NCBI GenBank assembly: GCA_019309485.1
Contig: JAFDGC010000013.1
Coordinates: 1-42,830, forward strand
DNA length: 42,830 nucleotides
Origin: Deltaproteobacteria bacterium
Lineage (GTDB): Bacteria > Desulfobacterota > Desulfobacteria > Desulfobacterales > UBA2156
Direction of reading: 5' to 3'
Shown here: piece by piece, positions 31,349 to 39,939 of the stretch
Layout: every line of letters starts with the position of its first letter
Position numbering within the stretch: the first letter of the stretch is position 1
Notes under the pieces: model-generated
The model's input: only the letters and a program-made list of their open reading frames with translations
Database searches by the model: none
Told to the model about the DNA's origin: nothing
Translations under genes and position numbers: made by a program

Positions 31349-32713
31349 TTACAATCCGTGTTTCTTGACTTTTTTGCTCATGACGCTCTTGCCGATCCCC
31401 AAAAGGTCCGCGGCGCTCGATTGAATGTTATCGCATCGTTTCAAGGCCCGCTCGAGCATCTTCCGTTCCACCAGATCCAGGGTTTCTTCCAGCCGAGCGT
31501 CCGCCGGAATGGCGTCCATCACATCCATCTGGTCCATGCTGCTTCTGAATTCTATTGGCAGATCGGCCACCCGGATGGTCCCCGTCGGGCACAGGATCAT
31601 GGCGCGCTCGATGACATTTTCAAGCTCCCGGACATTCCCCGGCCAGGAGTATTCATAAAAAAGCCGTCCGACTTCCGGATCGATACCGGTGAGGGGGGGT
31701 TCGATCCTGCGCTCCCGGGCATACTTCTTAATGAAGTGATCCACCAGCAGGGAAATGTCCTCCCGGCGTTCTCTCAGGGGGGGAATTCCGATGGGAATGA
31801 CGTTGAGACGGAAAAAAAGATCCTCCCGGAACCGCCCTTCGGCCACTTCTTCTTTCAGGCGTTTATTGGTGGCTACGATGAGACGGATATCCACGGGGAT
31901 GGGTCGGGTCCCTCCCACCCGTTCAAAGGTTTTCTCCTGAAGGACCCGGAGCAGCTTGACTTGGAGATTTTGGGACAACTCTCCGATCTCGTCTAAAAAG
32001 AGCGTCCCGGTGTCCGCCAGTTCAAAGCGTCCTTTCTTCATGGAAGCCGCCCCGGTGAAGGCCCCTTTCTCGTGACCGAAGAGTTCGCTTTCCAGAAGGC
32101 TTTCCGCCAGGGCACTGCAGTTGACGGCGATGAAGGGGTCTTCCCGTCGCGGGCTGTTATAGTGGATGGCCCTGGCCACGAGTTCCTTGCCGGTCCCGCT
32201 TTCGCCCTCGATCAGGATCGTGGCGGTGGTGGGGGAGACCTTTTCGATCATTTCGAAGACCCGGCGCATGGTCTTGCTCTTCCCGATGAGGTTCCCGAAG
32301 CCGTATCGATGGGCCATGTCGCTTTTCAGGCGCCGGTTTTCCTTGATGATCCGATACAGACTGCAGGCTTTTTTCACATAAAGGATCATCCGTTCGTTAT
32401 CAAAGGGTTTCAGAATATAGCTGAAGGCCCCTTTTTCCATGGCCTCCACCGCCTTTTCCACGGTGCCGTAGGCGGTCATCATGATGACGGGCAGATCGGG
32501 ATCCAGGCGCTTGACCCGTTCCATGAGTTCGATGCCGTCCATGCCGGGCATCTTCATGTCGGTGAGCACCAGGTCCACGTCCGCATTTTTCAGAATCTCC
32601 AGCGCCTCGGGGCCGCTGTTGGCGGTCAGCGTCTCATAGCCTTCCTCTTCCAGGATGGCCCCCAGAACGGGGGGATAATTCTTCTCGTCGTCGACGATCA
32701 GGATGGTTTCCAT
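31349..32713 (-). CDS. NtrC-family sigma-54 response regulator
   Basis: The 454-residue protein has a receiver (ILIVDDEKNYPPVLGAIL, acceptor Asp near 52 in DLVLTDMKM, Lys in LKPFD). The AAA+ domain has Walker A GESGTGKE, the canonical loop HEKGAFTGAA and Walker B GTLFLDEI. The C-terminal Fis-type helix-turn-helix contains CDNIQSSAADLLGIGKSVMS. It overlaps its kinase gene by 16 bases, so they are a pair. The target is unknown; its position between the Mla operon and the DUF362 gene suggests local control. Confidence 0.93.
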   Translation of the reverse strand: METILIVDDEKNYPPVLGAILEEEGYETLTANSGPEALEILKNADVDLVLTDMKMPGMDGIELMERVKRLDPDLPVIMMTAYGTVEKAVEAMEKGAFSYILKPFDNERMILYVKKACSLYRIIKENRRLKSDMAHRYGFGNLIGKSKTMRRVFEMIEKVSPTTATILIEGESGTGKELVARAIHYNSPRREDPFIAVNCSALAESLLESELFGHEKGAFTGAASMKKGRFELADTGTLFLDEIGELSQNLQVKLLRVLQEKTFERVGGTRPIPVDIRLIVATNKRLKEEVAEGRFREDLFFRLNVIPIGIPPLRERREDISLLVDHFIKKYARERRIEPPLTGIDPEVGRLFYEYSWPGNVRELENVIERAMILCPTGTIRVADLPIEFRSSMDQMDVMDAIPADARLEETLDLVERKMLERALKRCDNIQSSAADLLGIGKSVMSKKVKKHGL

Positions 32714-34140
32714 GGGGCGTTCTCCGGCCTCACCGGCAGCACCAGCGTCACGGCGGTGCCGCCGGCGGGCTTGTTTTCGATGCGAATCGTTCCTTCATGG
32801 GATTCCACCATGGCTTTTACAATGCCGAGTCCCAGGCCGGTCCCTTTTTCTTTGGTAGTGAAAAAGGGGGACCACACCTTGGATAAAAACTCCGGGGGGA
32901 TCCCCTGACCGTCATCCTCGATGATGACGGTCACCCGTTTGTCCTGGGCGGTCACGGTCACGCGAATGACCCCGCCTTCCGGCATGGCCTGGAGGGCGTT
33001 AATCAAAAGGTTTAAAAAGATCTGGTGGAGCATGTCGGCATCCGCCAGGATCTCCGGGAGTGCTTCCTGGAAACGGGATTCCACGCGGCACCCCTGCTGT
33101 TCCAATTGTACCGACAGGAGCTGAACGATTTTTTTGATCACCTCCTCCACCCGGCACGGGGACAGGTTAGGGACTTTGGGCCGGGCGAAGTTGAGAAAAT
33201 CGGTGATGATGGCATTGAGCCGGGTAGACTCTTCCACGATGATATCCGGAAGCGCGTTCATGTTCCCGGCGACCGTTTGTTTCTTTTTCAACAGTTCGGC
33301 GGAACTTTTGATGATTCCGAGAGGATTGCGGATTTCGTGGGAGACCGCGGCTACCATTTCTCCCAAAGAGGACAGGTGCTCCGCCCGACTGAGCTCTTCC
33401 TTAAGCCGGATCCGCTCCTGGGACCGCGCTTCGATGATCCTCTCCCCCCTTCTGACAATGAAAAGGAGAATCAGGAACAACGCCCCCATAACCAGCGCCG
33501 ACGTGGTGATCACCCGGATTTGAAACCGGAAAATGGCGTGATAGTCCTGGGACAGGTCCTGGACGATTTCGATAACGCCCCCAACGGGCCCCGACAGCTT
33601 GGACAAGGGCATCTGCGCCCGCAAGGGGGATACGGTGGTGAGACGGCTTTCCTGCGGGAACCCGGTAAAAATCTCGATGAAGCTCCCCCGGTGGGTCAGC
33701 TTGGAGGTCACCTTCCCTTCCAGGGCGTTCTCGTAGGCGGCGCCCCCGATATCTTTTTTCCCCACCAGCGTCGGATCAAAGCTGTAGGAAATAACGTTTT
33801 TCATATCGTAGATATGGATCATTTCCACCTTGAAGCTGTGGAGCGTACTCCGGACCACGTTATCCAGCCATTCGAACTGCTCTTTGTCCCTGAGCTGGAT
33901 CTTGCCGTACTTCAACGCGGCGGGAATGATGAACTGGGTGAAGATCTGCCGGTTGAGATTGTCGATTATGGATAACGCGTAGGCTTCACTTTTCTTTAAA
34001 TGCATCTGACGGGCCCACTGAATATTGGCAAAAGCCAGGGCTACGGTACCGATGAAGATGAAAATCAAACTGGTGAAGGTGAAGTACTTCACCAGCCGGA
34101 ACGGTTTCACTTTTTCCTGTTTTTCAGGATCCATCTTCAT
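32698..34140 (-). CDS. Membrane sensor histidine kinase (NtrB-like)
   Basis: The 480-residue kinase has a membrane helix (YFTFTSLIFIFIGTVALAF, about 20-38), a periplasmic sensor (about 45-205) of PDC/sCache type by appearance, a second membrane helix (SALVMGALFLILLFIV) and a kinase core with H268 in AAVSHEIRNPLGI. N-box NLLINALQAM, G1 EDDGQGIP and G2 GTGLGLGIV are present. It overlaps and should phosphorylate the downstream NtrC-type regulator. The ligand is unknown. Confidence 0.92.
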   Translation of the reverse strand: MKMDPEKQEKVKPFRLVKYFTFTSLIFIFIGTVALAFANIQWARQMHLKKSEAYALSIIDNLNRQIFTQFIIPAALKYGKIQLRDKEQFEWLDNVVRSTLHSFKVEMIHIYDMKNVISYSFDPTLVGKKDIGGAAYENALEGKVTSKLTHRGSFIEIFTGFPQESRLTTVSPLRAQMPLSKLSGPVGGVIEIVQDLSQDYHAIFRFQIRVITTSALVMGALFLILLFIVRRGERIIEARSQERIRLKEELSRAEHLSSLGEMVAAVSHEIRNPLGIIKSSAELLKKKQTVAGNMNALPDIIVEESTRLNAIITDFLNFARPKVPNLSPCRVEEVIKKIVQLLSVQLEQQGCRVESRFQEALPEILADADMLHQIFLNLLINALQAMPEGGVIRVTVTAQDKRVTVIIEDDGQGIPPEFLSKVWSPFFTTKEKGTGLGLGIVKAMVESHEGTIRIENKPAGGTAVTLVLPVRPENAPWKPS

Positions 34141-34219
34141 CTGCGGTAAAATGGCCCTCCGGGCCTCAAGGGATTACAGATGTCGGCACGCATGAGAGCG
34201 ACAAAACCGACTTCCGTGT

Positions 34220-34250
34220 GGAGCCCTCCCGCCCTGAAGGGCGGGGCTCC
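34220..34250. terminator. Strong GC hairpin between the kinase and mlaD genes
   Basis: GGAGCCC...CCGCCC pairs with GGGCGGGGCTCC around a TGAA loop. There is no T run on the minus strand, so it is either a rho-dependent or repeat-type hairpin separating the mla operon from the kinase genes. Confidence 0.4.
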
Positions 34251-34295
34251 CCGGTAAGGAAAAAGGTCATTTTAGTATCGTTTCCGGTCAGGGCG

Positions 34296-35888
34296 TCAAT
34301 CGGTGGGGATGGGAATTTGGGTGATCAGGGTCTTGATATCCTCGTCGGCAAAATGGATCCCCGCCCCTAGAAAAAAGGATGCGTCATCATCGCTGATGAA
34401 ATCGTCGTACCCCGCCGTGAGATAAATATGGTGAAGGGGAGAAAAATCGGCCTTGAATTTCAAGTGAGGATTGTCCTCCCAGTCGAAGTCGAAGGCCTCC
34501 AGGGAGAGGGTGAGGCGGTCATTCAGCAGGTAATAGTCGACGCCCACGCCTCCCGTGGATTCGAAGAACCCGCCGCGGAGCCCCAGGTTATAGTACCGCT
34601 TGGCGATCTGGGCGGAGAACTTCAGCTCGTCTTCCAGTTCGATCCGCTCCTCCTCGTAGGTCTGTCCGTCGGCCTCCCGGATGACCCGGGTCACTTTCTT
34701 CTTGCCCGCCGGATCGTCCACTACTTGAAACAGGTAGTATTTGTCTTCCCTGGGCTGGACGCGCAGGGTGAAATACGATTTCGCCCATTCCTGTTCGAAA
34801 AGGTACTCGCCCCGGTAGTCGAGATAGGTCCGGAAGGTCTCCTGTTTTTGGAGGTAGTCGTTGATCCCGGTGAGCGCCGTGTTGATCTTGTCGACGGTCT
34901 CCTCGTCATTGACGAGTTTGCCGATGGACCCTTCGCCGCGGTTGATTTTTTCCGAAACCGCCTGGACGGAGGCCAGGGTGTCATTGAGACGGGAAACGGT
35001 CTCGTCTTCGTTGACGAGTTTCCCGAGGGTGCCCTGTCCCTGGTTGATTTTCTCTGAGACTTCCCGCAATGCGGCCAGGGCGCCGTTGAGATTCTCCATG
35101 GCTTCTTCTTCGGCAAGCAACCGCCCCAGATTCCCTTTCCCTTCGTTGATCCGGGAGACGATCCGGTTCATGCCCTCCATGAGGGTACCGAGCCGATCCG
35201 AGGCCTGGCTCATGTTGGTCACGATCTTTTGCACATCGTCGGTGTTCACGCCTCCGAGGGCCTTCAGGGTCTTGGAAAAGTCGGATAAATTGGCGATGAT
35301 CAGATCGATGTTTTCTTTGTTCTCCTGCACCGTACGGTTTAAGGTCCGGACCATTTCCTGGAAATCCCGGAAAACCTCCTTGAGGGTGGCCTCCCCTTCG
35401 GCCCCGCCCAGAACCGTGGCCAGGGAGCCGGAGAGGGTCTTAATATCGGTGGCCACATCCTGAAGGGTCCCCATGAGGGAATCCAGGTCCATGGCCGGTT
35501 CCGTGTGCAGCAGCCGCTCACCGGGACGGATCTCCGGTGCCTCTTCGGATCCCCGCCCCAAGGCGATGAACTTATCCCCCAATATCCCCCGGGTCCTGAT
35601 CACCGCCTTGGCGTCCTTTTTGATCCGGATGTCCGGGTGGATCCTCAAGATCACGTGCGCTTTTCCCTCTTTCAGGGAAATGTCCCGGACCCGTCCCACC
35701 TCCACACCGGCGATTTCCACGGGAACGTCCGGGGCCAATCCCGAGACCGAATCAAAGACGACCTCAATGTCGTATCCCTTTTCCCGGGTAAAACTGAGTT
35801 TCCCCATTTTCATGGCCATGTACCCCAACAAGACAATCCCCATGACCACGAAAAAACCGACTTTCGCCTCCACTGTCAGTTTGGACAT
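34296..35888 (-). CDS. MlaD-like MCE lipid-transport protein with C-terminal beta-rich domain
   Basis: The 530-residue protein has an N-terminal membrane anchor (VGFFVVMGIVLLGYMAM), then an MCE domain (about 38-115: YDIEVVFDSVSGLAPDVPVE) like MlaD, which carries lipids across the periplasm. A long helical region follows with three copies of a pattern such as INEGKGNLGRLL, INQGQGTLGKLV and INRGEGSIGKLV. The C-terminal 180 residues are strand-rich with aromatic girdle patterns (RYYNLGLRGGFFESTGGVGV), resembling an outer-membrane barrel or lipid tunnel. It overlaps mlaF by 13 bases. One protein may thus span from inner to outer membrane. Confidence 0.88.
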   Translation of the reverse strand: MSKLTVEAKVGFFVVMGIVLLGYMAMKMGKLSFTREKGYDIEVVFDSVSGLAPDVPVEIAGVEVGRVRDISLKEGKAHVILRIHPDIRIKKDAKAVIRTRGILGDKFIALGRGSEEAPEIRPGERLLHTEPAMDLDSLMGTLQDVATDIKTLSGSLATVLGGAEGEATLKEVFRDFQEMVRTLNRTVQENKENIDLIIANLSDFSKTLKALGGVNTDDVQKIVTNMSQASDRLGTLMEGMNRIVSRINEGKGNLGRLLAEEEAMENLNGALAALREVSEKINQGQGTLGKLVNEDETVSRLNDTLASVQAVSEKINRGEGSIGKLVNDEETVDKINTALTGINDYLQKQETFRTYLDYRGEYLFEQEWAKSYFTLRVQPREDKYYLFQVVDDPAGKKKVTRVIREADGQTYEEERIELEDELKFSAQIAKRYYNLGLRGGFFESTGGVGVDYYLLNDRLTLSLEAFDFDWEDNPHLKFKADFSPLHHIYLTAGYDDFISDDDASFFLGAGIHFADEDIKTLITQIPIPTD

Positions 35889-36619
35889 TTTCCGGGAGCC
35901 TCTTGTCTGATGAAGCGTTTCACGAACGGGTGTCCGGAATTCCGTATCCGGTCCGGATTCCCGAATTCGATAATCTTTCCTTCATATAACATGGCGATGT
36001 TGTGGGCAATCTTAAATGTGGAGGTGATGTTATGAGTGATCACCACACAGGTGGCCCGGGTGTCGCGCTGGGTGTCCACGATGAGGGCGTCGATGGCGTC
36101 GCTCATGATGGGGTCCAGTCCGGTGATGGGTTCGTCAAAGAGGATGATTTTGGGATCCAGAGCAATGGCCCGGGCCAGCCCTGCACGCTTGCGCATGCCG
36201 CCGGAGAGTTCGGAGGGCATCTTCCGGGTCACCCCTTCCAGGCCCACCTGTTTGAGTTTTTCTTCCACGATGCGGCGGATTTCCTTTTTCGGCAGCCGCG
36301 TGTGCTCCACCAGGGGAAAGGCGACGTTTTCTCCAACGGTCATGGAATCGAAGAGGGCGGCGTCCTGGAAAAGCATCCCGAATTGCTTTCTCACCTCGTT
36401 GAGCTCCCGGTCGTTGAGCCGGGTGATGTCCGTGCCGTCGACGAAAATCTCTCCGGAGTCCGGTGTCATCAGGCCGATGATATGCTTGAGAATCACGCTT
36501 TTCCCCGAGCCGCTTTGGCCCAGGATCACCGTGATTTGGGCTTCCGGGATTTCCAGATCCAGCCCGTCCAAAACCGTTTGGCGCCCGAAACGCTTGGTGA
36601 CACGGGACAGTCGAATCAT
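35876..36619 (-). CDS. mlaF: MlaF-like ABC transporter ATPase
   Basis: The 247-residue ATPase powers the MCE lipid transporter. It has Walker A (GQSGSGKSV), the signature LSGGMRKRAGLARAIALDP and Walker B (IILFDEPITGLDP), plus the H-loop (VVITHN). The LSGGMRKR form is typical of MlaF/Ttg2A ATPases. The ATG at 36619 directly follows the mlaE stop codon, and the end overlaps mlaD, so the three genes form one tight operon. Confidence 0.95.
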   Translation of the reverse strand: MIRLSRVTKRFGRQTVLDGLDLEIPEAQITVILGQSGSGKSVILKHIIGLMTPDSGEIFVDGTDITRLNDRELNEVRKQFGMLFQDAALFDSMTVGENVAFPLVEHTRLPKKEIRRIVEEKLKQVGLEGVTRKMPSELSGGMRKRAGLARAIALDPKIILFDEPITGLDPIMSDAIDALIVDTQRDTRATCVVITHNITSTFKIAHNIAMLYEGKIIEFGNPDRIRNSGHPFVKRFIRQEAPGKCPN

Positions 36620-37390
36620 TTAAAACATCACCGCGGTTAAGAAAAAATCGCTGATGAAGATGGAGACGGTGGAAATGACCACGGCCTGGGTGGCGGCCCT
36701 GCCCACGCCTTCGGCGCCGCCTGTGGTGTAAAACCCTTTGTAGCAGCTCACCACTGACAGGATCAAACCGAAACATGCAGACTTGATGAGGCCGTTGAAG
36801 ATGTCCTCCATGGCCACCATCTCGTAAATCCGGGCCATGAAAATACCGGAGTTGATATTGAGCAGTTCCACGCCGACGAAATATCCGCCCGCGATGCCCA
36901 CAAAATCCGCCACGACGGTCAGCAAGGGGAGCATGAGGATGCCGGCGAGAACCCGGGGCATGACCAAAAACTGCACCGGGTTGACGGACATGGCGTATAA
37001 CGCGTCGATCTGCTCCTTGACCCGCATGGTGCCGATTTCAGCGGCCATGGCGGAACCGGCTCTCCCGGTGACCATGAGGGCGGTGAAGACCGGCCCGATT
37101 TCCCGGGTCAAGGACAGGGCCACCGTGGCGCCCACCAGGCTCTCCCCCCTGAACATCCGGAATCCGTAGTAGGACTGGAGCGCCAGCACCATTCCCGAAG
37201 ACACCGCCGTGATCAAGACGACGGTGAGCGAATTCACCCCCACGGTTTCCATCTGTTTGAAAACCACCCGGAAGCGGAAAGGCCGCCGGAAGGCCCACGC
37301 CGTTGCGGAAAGGAAAAGAAGCATGACCCGCCCGAACTCTTCCAGGATTCCGACAAACGGCCGTCCGGCATATTCTAAGAATTTCACCAC
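36620..37390 (-). CDS. mlaE: MlaE-like permease
   Basis: The 256-residue permease from GTG at 37390 (VVKFLEYAGRPFVGILEE) has the MlaE pattern: GVNSLTVVLITAVSSGMVLA, then GPVFTALMVTGRAGSAMAAEI and MRVKEQIDALYAMSVNP. Five membrane segments are predicted. It forms the inner-membrane channel with the MCE and ATPase subunits. The frame extends upstream to 37471 only because it runs through repeat A; the GTG start restores the normal length. Confidence 0.92.
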   Translation of the reverse strand: MVKFLEYAGRPFVGILEEFGRVMLLFLSATAWAFRRPFRFRVVFKQMETVGVNSLTVVLITAVSSGMVLALQSYYGFRMFRGESLVGATVALSLTREIGPVFTALMVTGRAGSAMAAEIGTMRVKEQIDALYAMSVNPVQFLVMPRVLAGILMLPLLTVVADFVGIAGGYFVGVELLNINSGIFMARIYEMVAMEDIFNGLIKSACFGLILSVVSCYKGFYTTGGAEGVGRAATQAVVISTVSIFISDFFLTAVMF

Positions 37391-37414
37391 GGCGATGCGT
37401 CGACCTTTTTCGTT

Positions 37415-37467
37415 TTGAAGCCTCCCCGCTGCAAGCTGCGGGGTATGCGCTCGCTGTCGCGGTTCAA
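37415..37467 (+). repeat. Dispersed repeat family A, short copy
   Basis: It begins TTGAAGCCTCCCCGCTGC and ends GCGGTTCAA, with a hairpin CCCCGC-TGCAAGCT-GCGGGG. It lies just upstream of mlaE. Confidence 0.8.
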
Positions 37468-37600
37468 TCACAAAAACCCGTTTTCACGCCAATGGAATCG
37501 GCACGGTTATAGGAAATGCCCATTTTAAAGTCAAGGTGATAAGGCGGCGTTAGCAAAGAGCGGGAGGGCGAAGAAAAACACCGCTTTCCGTAAAATCGGA

Positions 37601-37653
37601 TTGAAGCCTCCCCGCTGCAAGCAGCGGGGAATGCGCTCGCTGATGCGGTTCAA
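37601..37653 (+). repeat. Dispersed repeat family A, short copy
   Basis: It is nearly identical to 37415-37467 and in the same orientation: TTGAAGCCTCCCCGCTGC with the CCCCGCTGCAAGCAGCGGGG hairpin, ending GCGGTTCAA. Confidence 0.8.
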
Positions 37654-37697
37654 ATCGGAACGCGATGCAAATTTTTCCGTTTTCAGAAATTGATGGA

Positions 37698-37887
37698 ATC
37701 GTAAAAAGACCGGTTTTGTTCGCGCCGCAACCCTTTTCGGGAGATCCAAAGGGTTTCGCTAAATCTCAAGAACTCGGCATCCCGCCTTCGGCGGGGCCTC
37801 AAACAGCTTGAGATTTTTAACGCTCAACCCTTTGACTCTCTTTTTCCGAAAAGGCTTGGATGGCGCTCACAAAAGCCTTTTTACGAT
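37698..37887. repeat. 190-base imperfect palindrome
   Basis: The two halves pair over most of their length: ATCGTAAAAAG (37698-37708) with CTTTTTACGAT (37877-37887); TTTTGTTCGCGCC with GGCGCTCACAAAA; CCCTTTTCGGGAGA and CAAAGGGTTT with AACCCTTTG and CCGAAAAGG; AAATCTCAAG with CTTGAGATTT. A GC-rich inner hairpin (CCCGCC-TTC-GGCGGG) is at the tip. The outer ends match the ends of repeat family B. No gene is seen in 37391-38092 apart from repeats. Confidence 0.75.
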
Positions 37888-38026
37888 CTTGTCAGAAATT
37901 TAAAGAAGGGGCTTTTACTCAATATATGGTATATTCGCTCTAATTACGCTACAAGATGCGCCAACTAGGTTTAATTAATGGTAATTATGTAAAATTTTAC
38001 TTGACTTTTACCTTTTTTAGTGATTG

Positions 38027-38092
38027 GGATATCCTCAATCCCGTTTAAAACCGTTCTTTTCCCTATTGATTTTTCAAACAATTCGGATATCC
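38027..38092 (+). promoter_or_regulatory. Two GGATATCC sites upstream of the XRE-type regulator
   Basis: The palindrome GGATATCC occurs at 38027-38034 and 38085-38092, the second directly before the TTG start. A TTGACT (38001-38006) that could be a -35 element lies upstream. These may be operators for autoregulation; this is inference. Confidence 0.35.
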
Positions 38093-38290
38093 TTGAAAAA
38101 AAACGCGCTGAAAAAATACCGGGAAGCCCTTTTGCTCAGCAAGGCCGAGTTGGCCCGAATGGCCAATGTGTCGCCCATCACCATATCCAGAATCGAAAAC
38201 GGATTGCCCTGCCGGATGGAAACCAAGCGCAAGATCATCCTGGCCTTGGGCCTTGAACTCTCCGAGAAAAACAAGATATTCGAGGAATAG
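38093..38290 (+). CDS. XRE-family HTH regulator at the head of the pil operon
   Basis: From TTG at 38093 the 65-residue protein is one HTH_3 domain: LKKYREALLLSKAELARMAN, then VSPITISRIENGLPCRME, then TKRKIILALGLELSEKN. A longer start at 38024 is possible but reads through the putative operator region. It ends 10 bases before pilM, so it probably belongs to the same transcript and may regulate it. Confidence 0.75.
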   Translation: MKKNALKKYREALLLSKAELARMANVSPITISRIENGLPCRMETKRKIILALGLELSEKNKIFEE

Positions 38291-38299
38291 GGCGAGACC

Positions 38300-39358
38300 A
38301 TGAGGCTGCGCAAGAACCCACACCTCGTCGGCCTGGACATCGGGTCCAGGACCGTAAAAGCCGCCGAAGTCATCGGTTCCAGAAGCGGCTACAACCTGAA
38401 GAAGCTCGGCATGACGGCCGTCCCTCCGGGCGCCATCGAAGAAGGGGCGATCCGGGATCCGGAAGCCGTGGTAGGATCCATTCAGAAGCTTTTTTCGGAC
38501 AACCGTTTCAAAAACAAAAACGTCGCCACCTCCATCGGCGGATATTCCGTCATCGTCAAGAAAATCAATGTCCAAAACATGCCGGAAGCGCAGCTCCAGG
38601 AAACCATCGCCTTCGAAGCCGAGCAATATATCCCTTTTGATATCAACGACGTGAACCTGGATTTTCAGATTTTGGGGGAAAACGAAAGCAACCCCAGCCA
38701 GATGAATGTCCTCCTGGTGGCCGCCCGCAGGGACATGATCGATGAATACGTCAACATCATCGACCTGGCCGGTTTAAATCCGTGCATCGTGGATGTAGAC
38801 GCCTTTGCGCTTCAGAATTGCTACGAAGCCAACCAGACTTCCGAAGACGGTGCCAACGTCGCCCTGATCGACATCGGGGCCGGGAAAACCTCTTTGAATA
38901 TCCTCAAGGGGAACAGTTCCGAGTTTATTCGGGATATCTCCATGGGGTGCGACCAGATCAATACGCAGATCATGTCCGCCTTCAATTGCACCTTCGAAGA
39001 ATCCGAAGCGCTGAAATTCGGAAAAGCCCTCGACAACCGCTCTGCCGAGGAAGTGGCGGACATCGTCCATTCGGTGGTGACCGAATGGAGCCGGGAGGTG
39101 CGGCGCGTCTTTGACTTCTATTACGCCTCTTTCCCGGAAAATCCCATCGACCGGATCCTTCTTTCCGGAGGCGGGGCTAATGTCAAAGCGTTTCAAAAAC
39201 TGGTCGCCGAAGACGCCCGGGTCCAGGTGGAACGACTGAACCCGTTCACCAAAGTGAGGGTGGGCGCGGTTCCCGGCGGCGTGGAAAACCTGAACCGAAT
39301 CGCCCCCCAGGCCGCCATTTGCATCGGCCTGGCCCTCAGAAAAATGGATGACAAATGA
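38300..39358 (+). CDS. pilM: Type IV pilus assembly protein PilM
   Basis: PilM is an actin-like cytoplasmic ATP-binding protein that binds the PilN N-terminus and links the pilus alignment complex to the motor. The 352-residue product shows GLDIGSRTVKAAEV, AFEAEQYIPFDINDV, VALIDIGAGKTSLNIL and LSGGGANVKAF, the phosphate and adenosine motifs of the family. It overlaps pilN by four bases. Confidence 0.95.
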   Translation: MRLRKNPHLVGLDIGSRTVKAAEVIGSRSGYNLKKLGMTAVPPGAIEEGAIRDPEAVVGSIQKLFSDNRFKNKNVATSIGGYSVIVKKINVQNMPEAQLQETIAFEAEQYIPFDINDVNLDFQILGENESNPSQMNVLLVAARRDMIDEYVNIIDLAGLNPCIVDVDAFALQNCYEANQTSEDGANVALIDIGAGKTSLNILKGNSSEFIRDISMGCDQINTQIMSAFNCTFEESEALKFGKALDNRSAEEVADIVHSVVTEWSREVRRVFDFYYASFPENPIDRILLSGGGANVKAFQKLVAEDARVQVERLNPFTKVRVGAVPGGVENLNRIAPQAAICIGLALRKMDDK

Positions 39359-39939
39359 TTCGGATTAATCTTCTTCCTTATCGTGAGAAACGGAAAAAGG
39401 AAAACATCCGTCGGCAGGTCTCCATTTTTTTCCTTTGCTTGATTCTTTTTCTCATCGGCTTGTTTTACGTCCAAATCTTTTTGAACGGCAAGATTACCCG
39501 TATGAAAGCCGGCATCGCGGCAACGAAAAGCGAGCTGGCCAAATACGAGAAGATCAACAAAGAAATCGATGAAATCGTAAAAAAACTCGACATTCTGGGA
39601 AAAAAGACCACCGTCATCCGAAACCTCCAGCTGGAGCGCCACAAAGCCGTGGAACTCCTGGATACCATGACCCGGGCCATCGTGGCCAAACGCATGTGGT
39701 TCACCCGGCTGGAATCGAGGCACGACACCGTTTCCATCGACGGCATCGCCCTGGACAACAAGACCGTGGCCGATTTCATGACCAACCTGGAAAAAACCCG
39801 GCTTTTTACCGCCGTGAACCTGCAAAGCATCCGCCAGGAATCCATCCGGGGACAAAACATCGCTTTGAAACGATTCGCCATTGTCTGCAACAAGGTGCCG
39901 CTGATTCCCCCCGGGAAAGCGGAAAAAAAGAAGCCATGA
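39355..39939 (+). CDS. pilN: Type IV pilus assembly protein PilN
   Basis: The 194-residue protein starts MIRINLLPYREKRKKE, where the INLLPYR peptide is the PilM-binding motif. One membrane helix (FFLCLILFLIGLFYVQIFL) is followed by a coiled coil and a periplasmic ferredoxin-like domain. It overlaps both neighbours by four bases, typical of the pilMNOPQ operon. Confidence 0.95.
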   Translation: MIRINLLPYREKRKKENIRRQVSIFFLCLILFLIGLFYVQIFLNGKITRMKAGIAATKSELAKYEKINKEIDEIVKKLDILGKKTTVIRNLQLERHKAVELLDTMTRAIVAKRMWFTRLESRHDTVSIDGIALDNKTVADFMTNLEKTRLFTAVNLQSIRQESIRGQNIALKRFAIVCNKVPLIPPGKAEKKKP

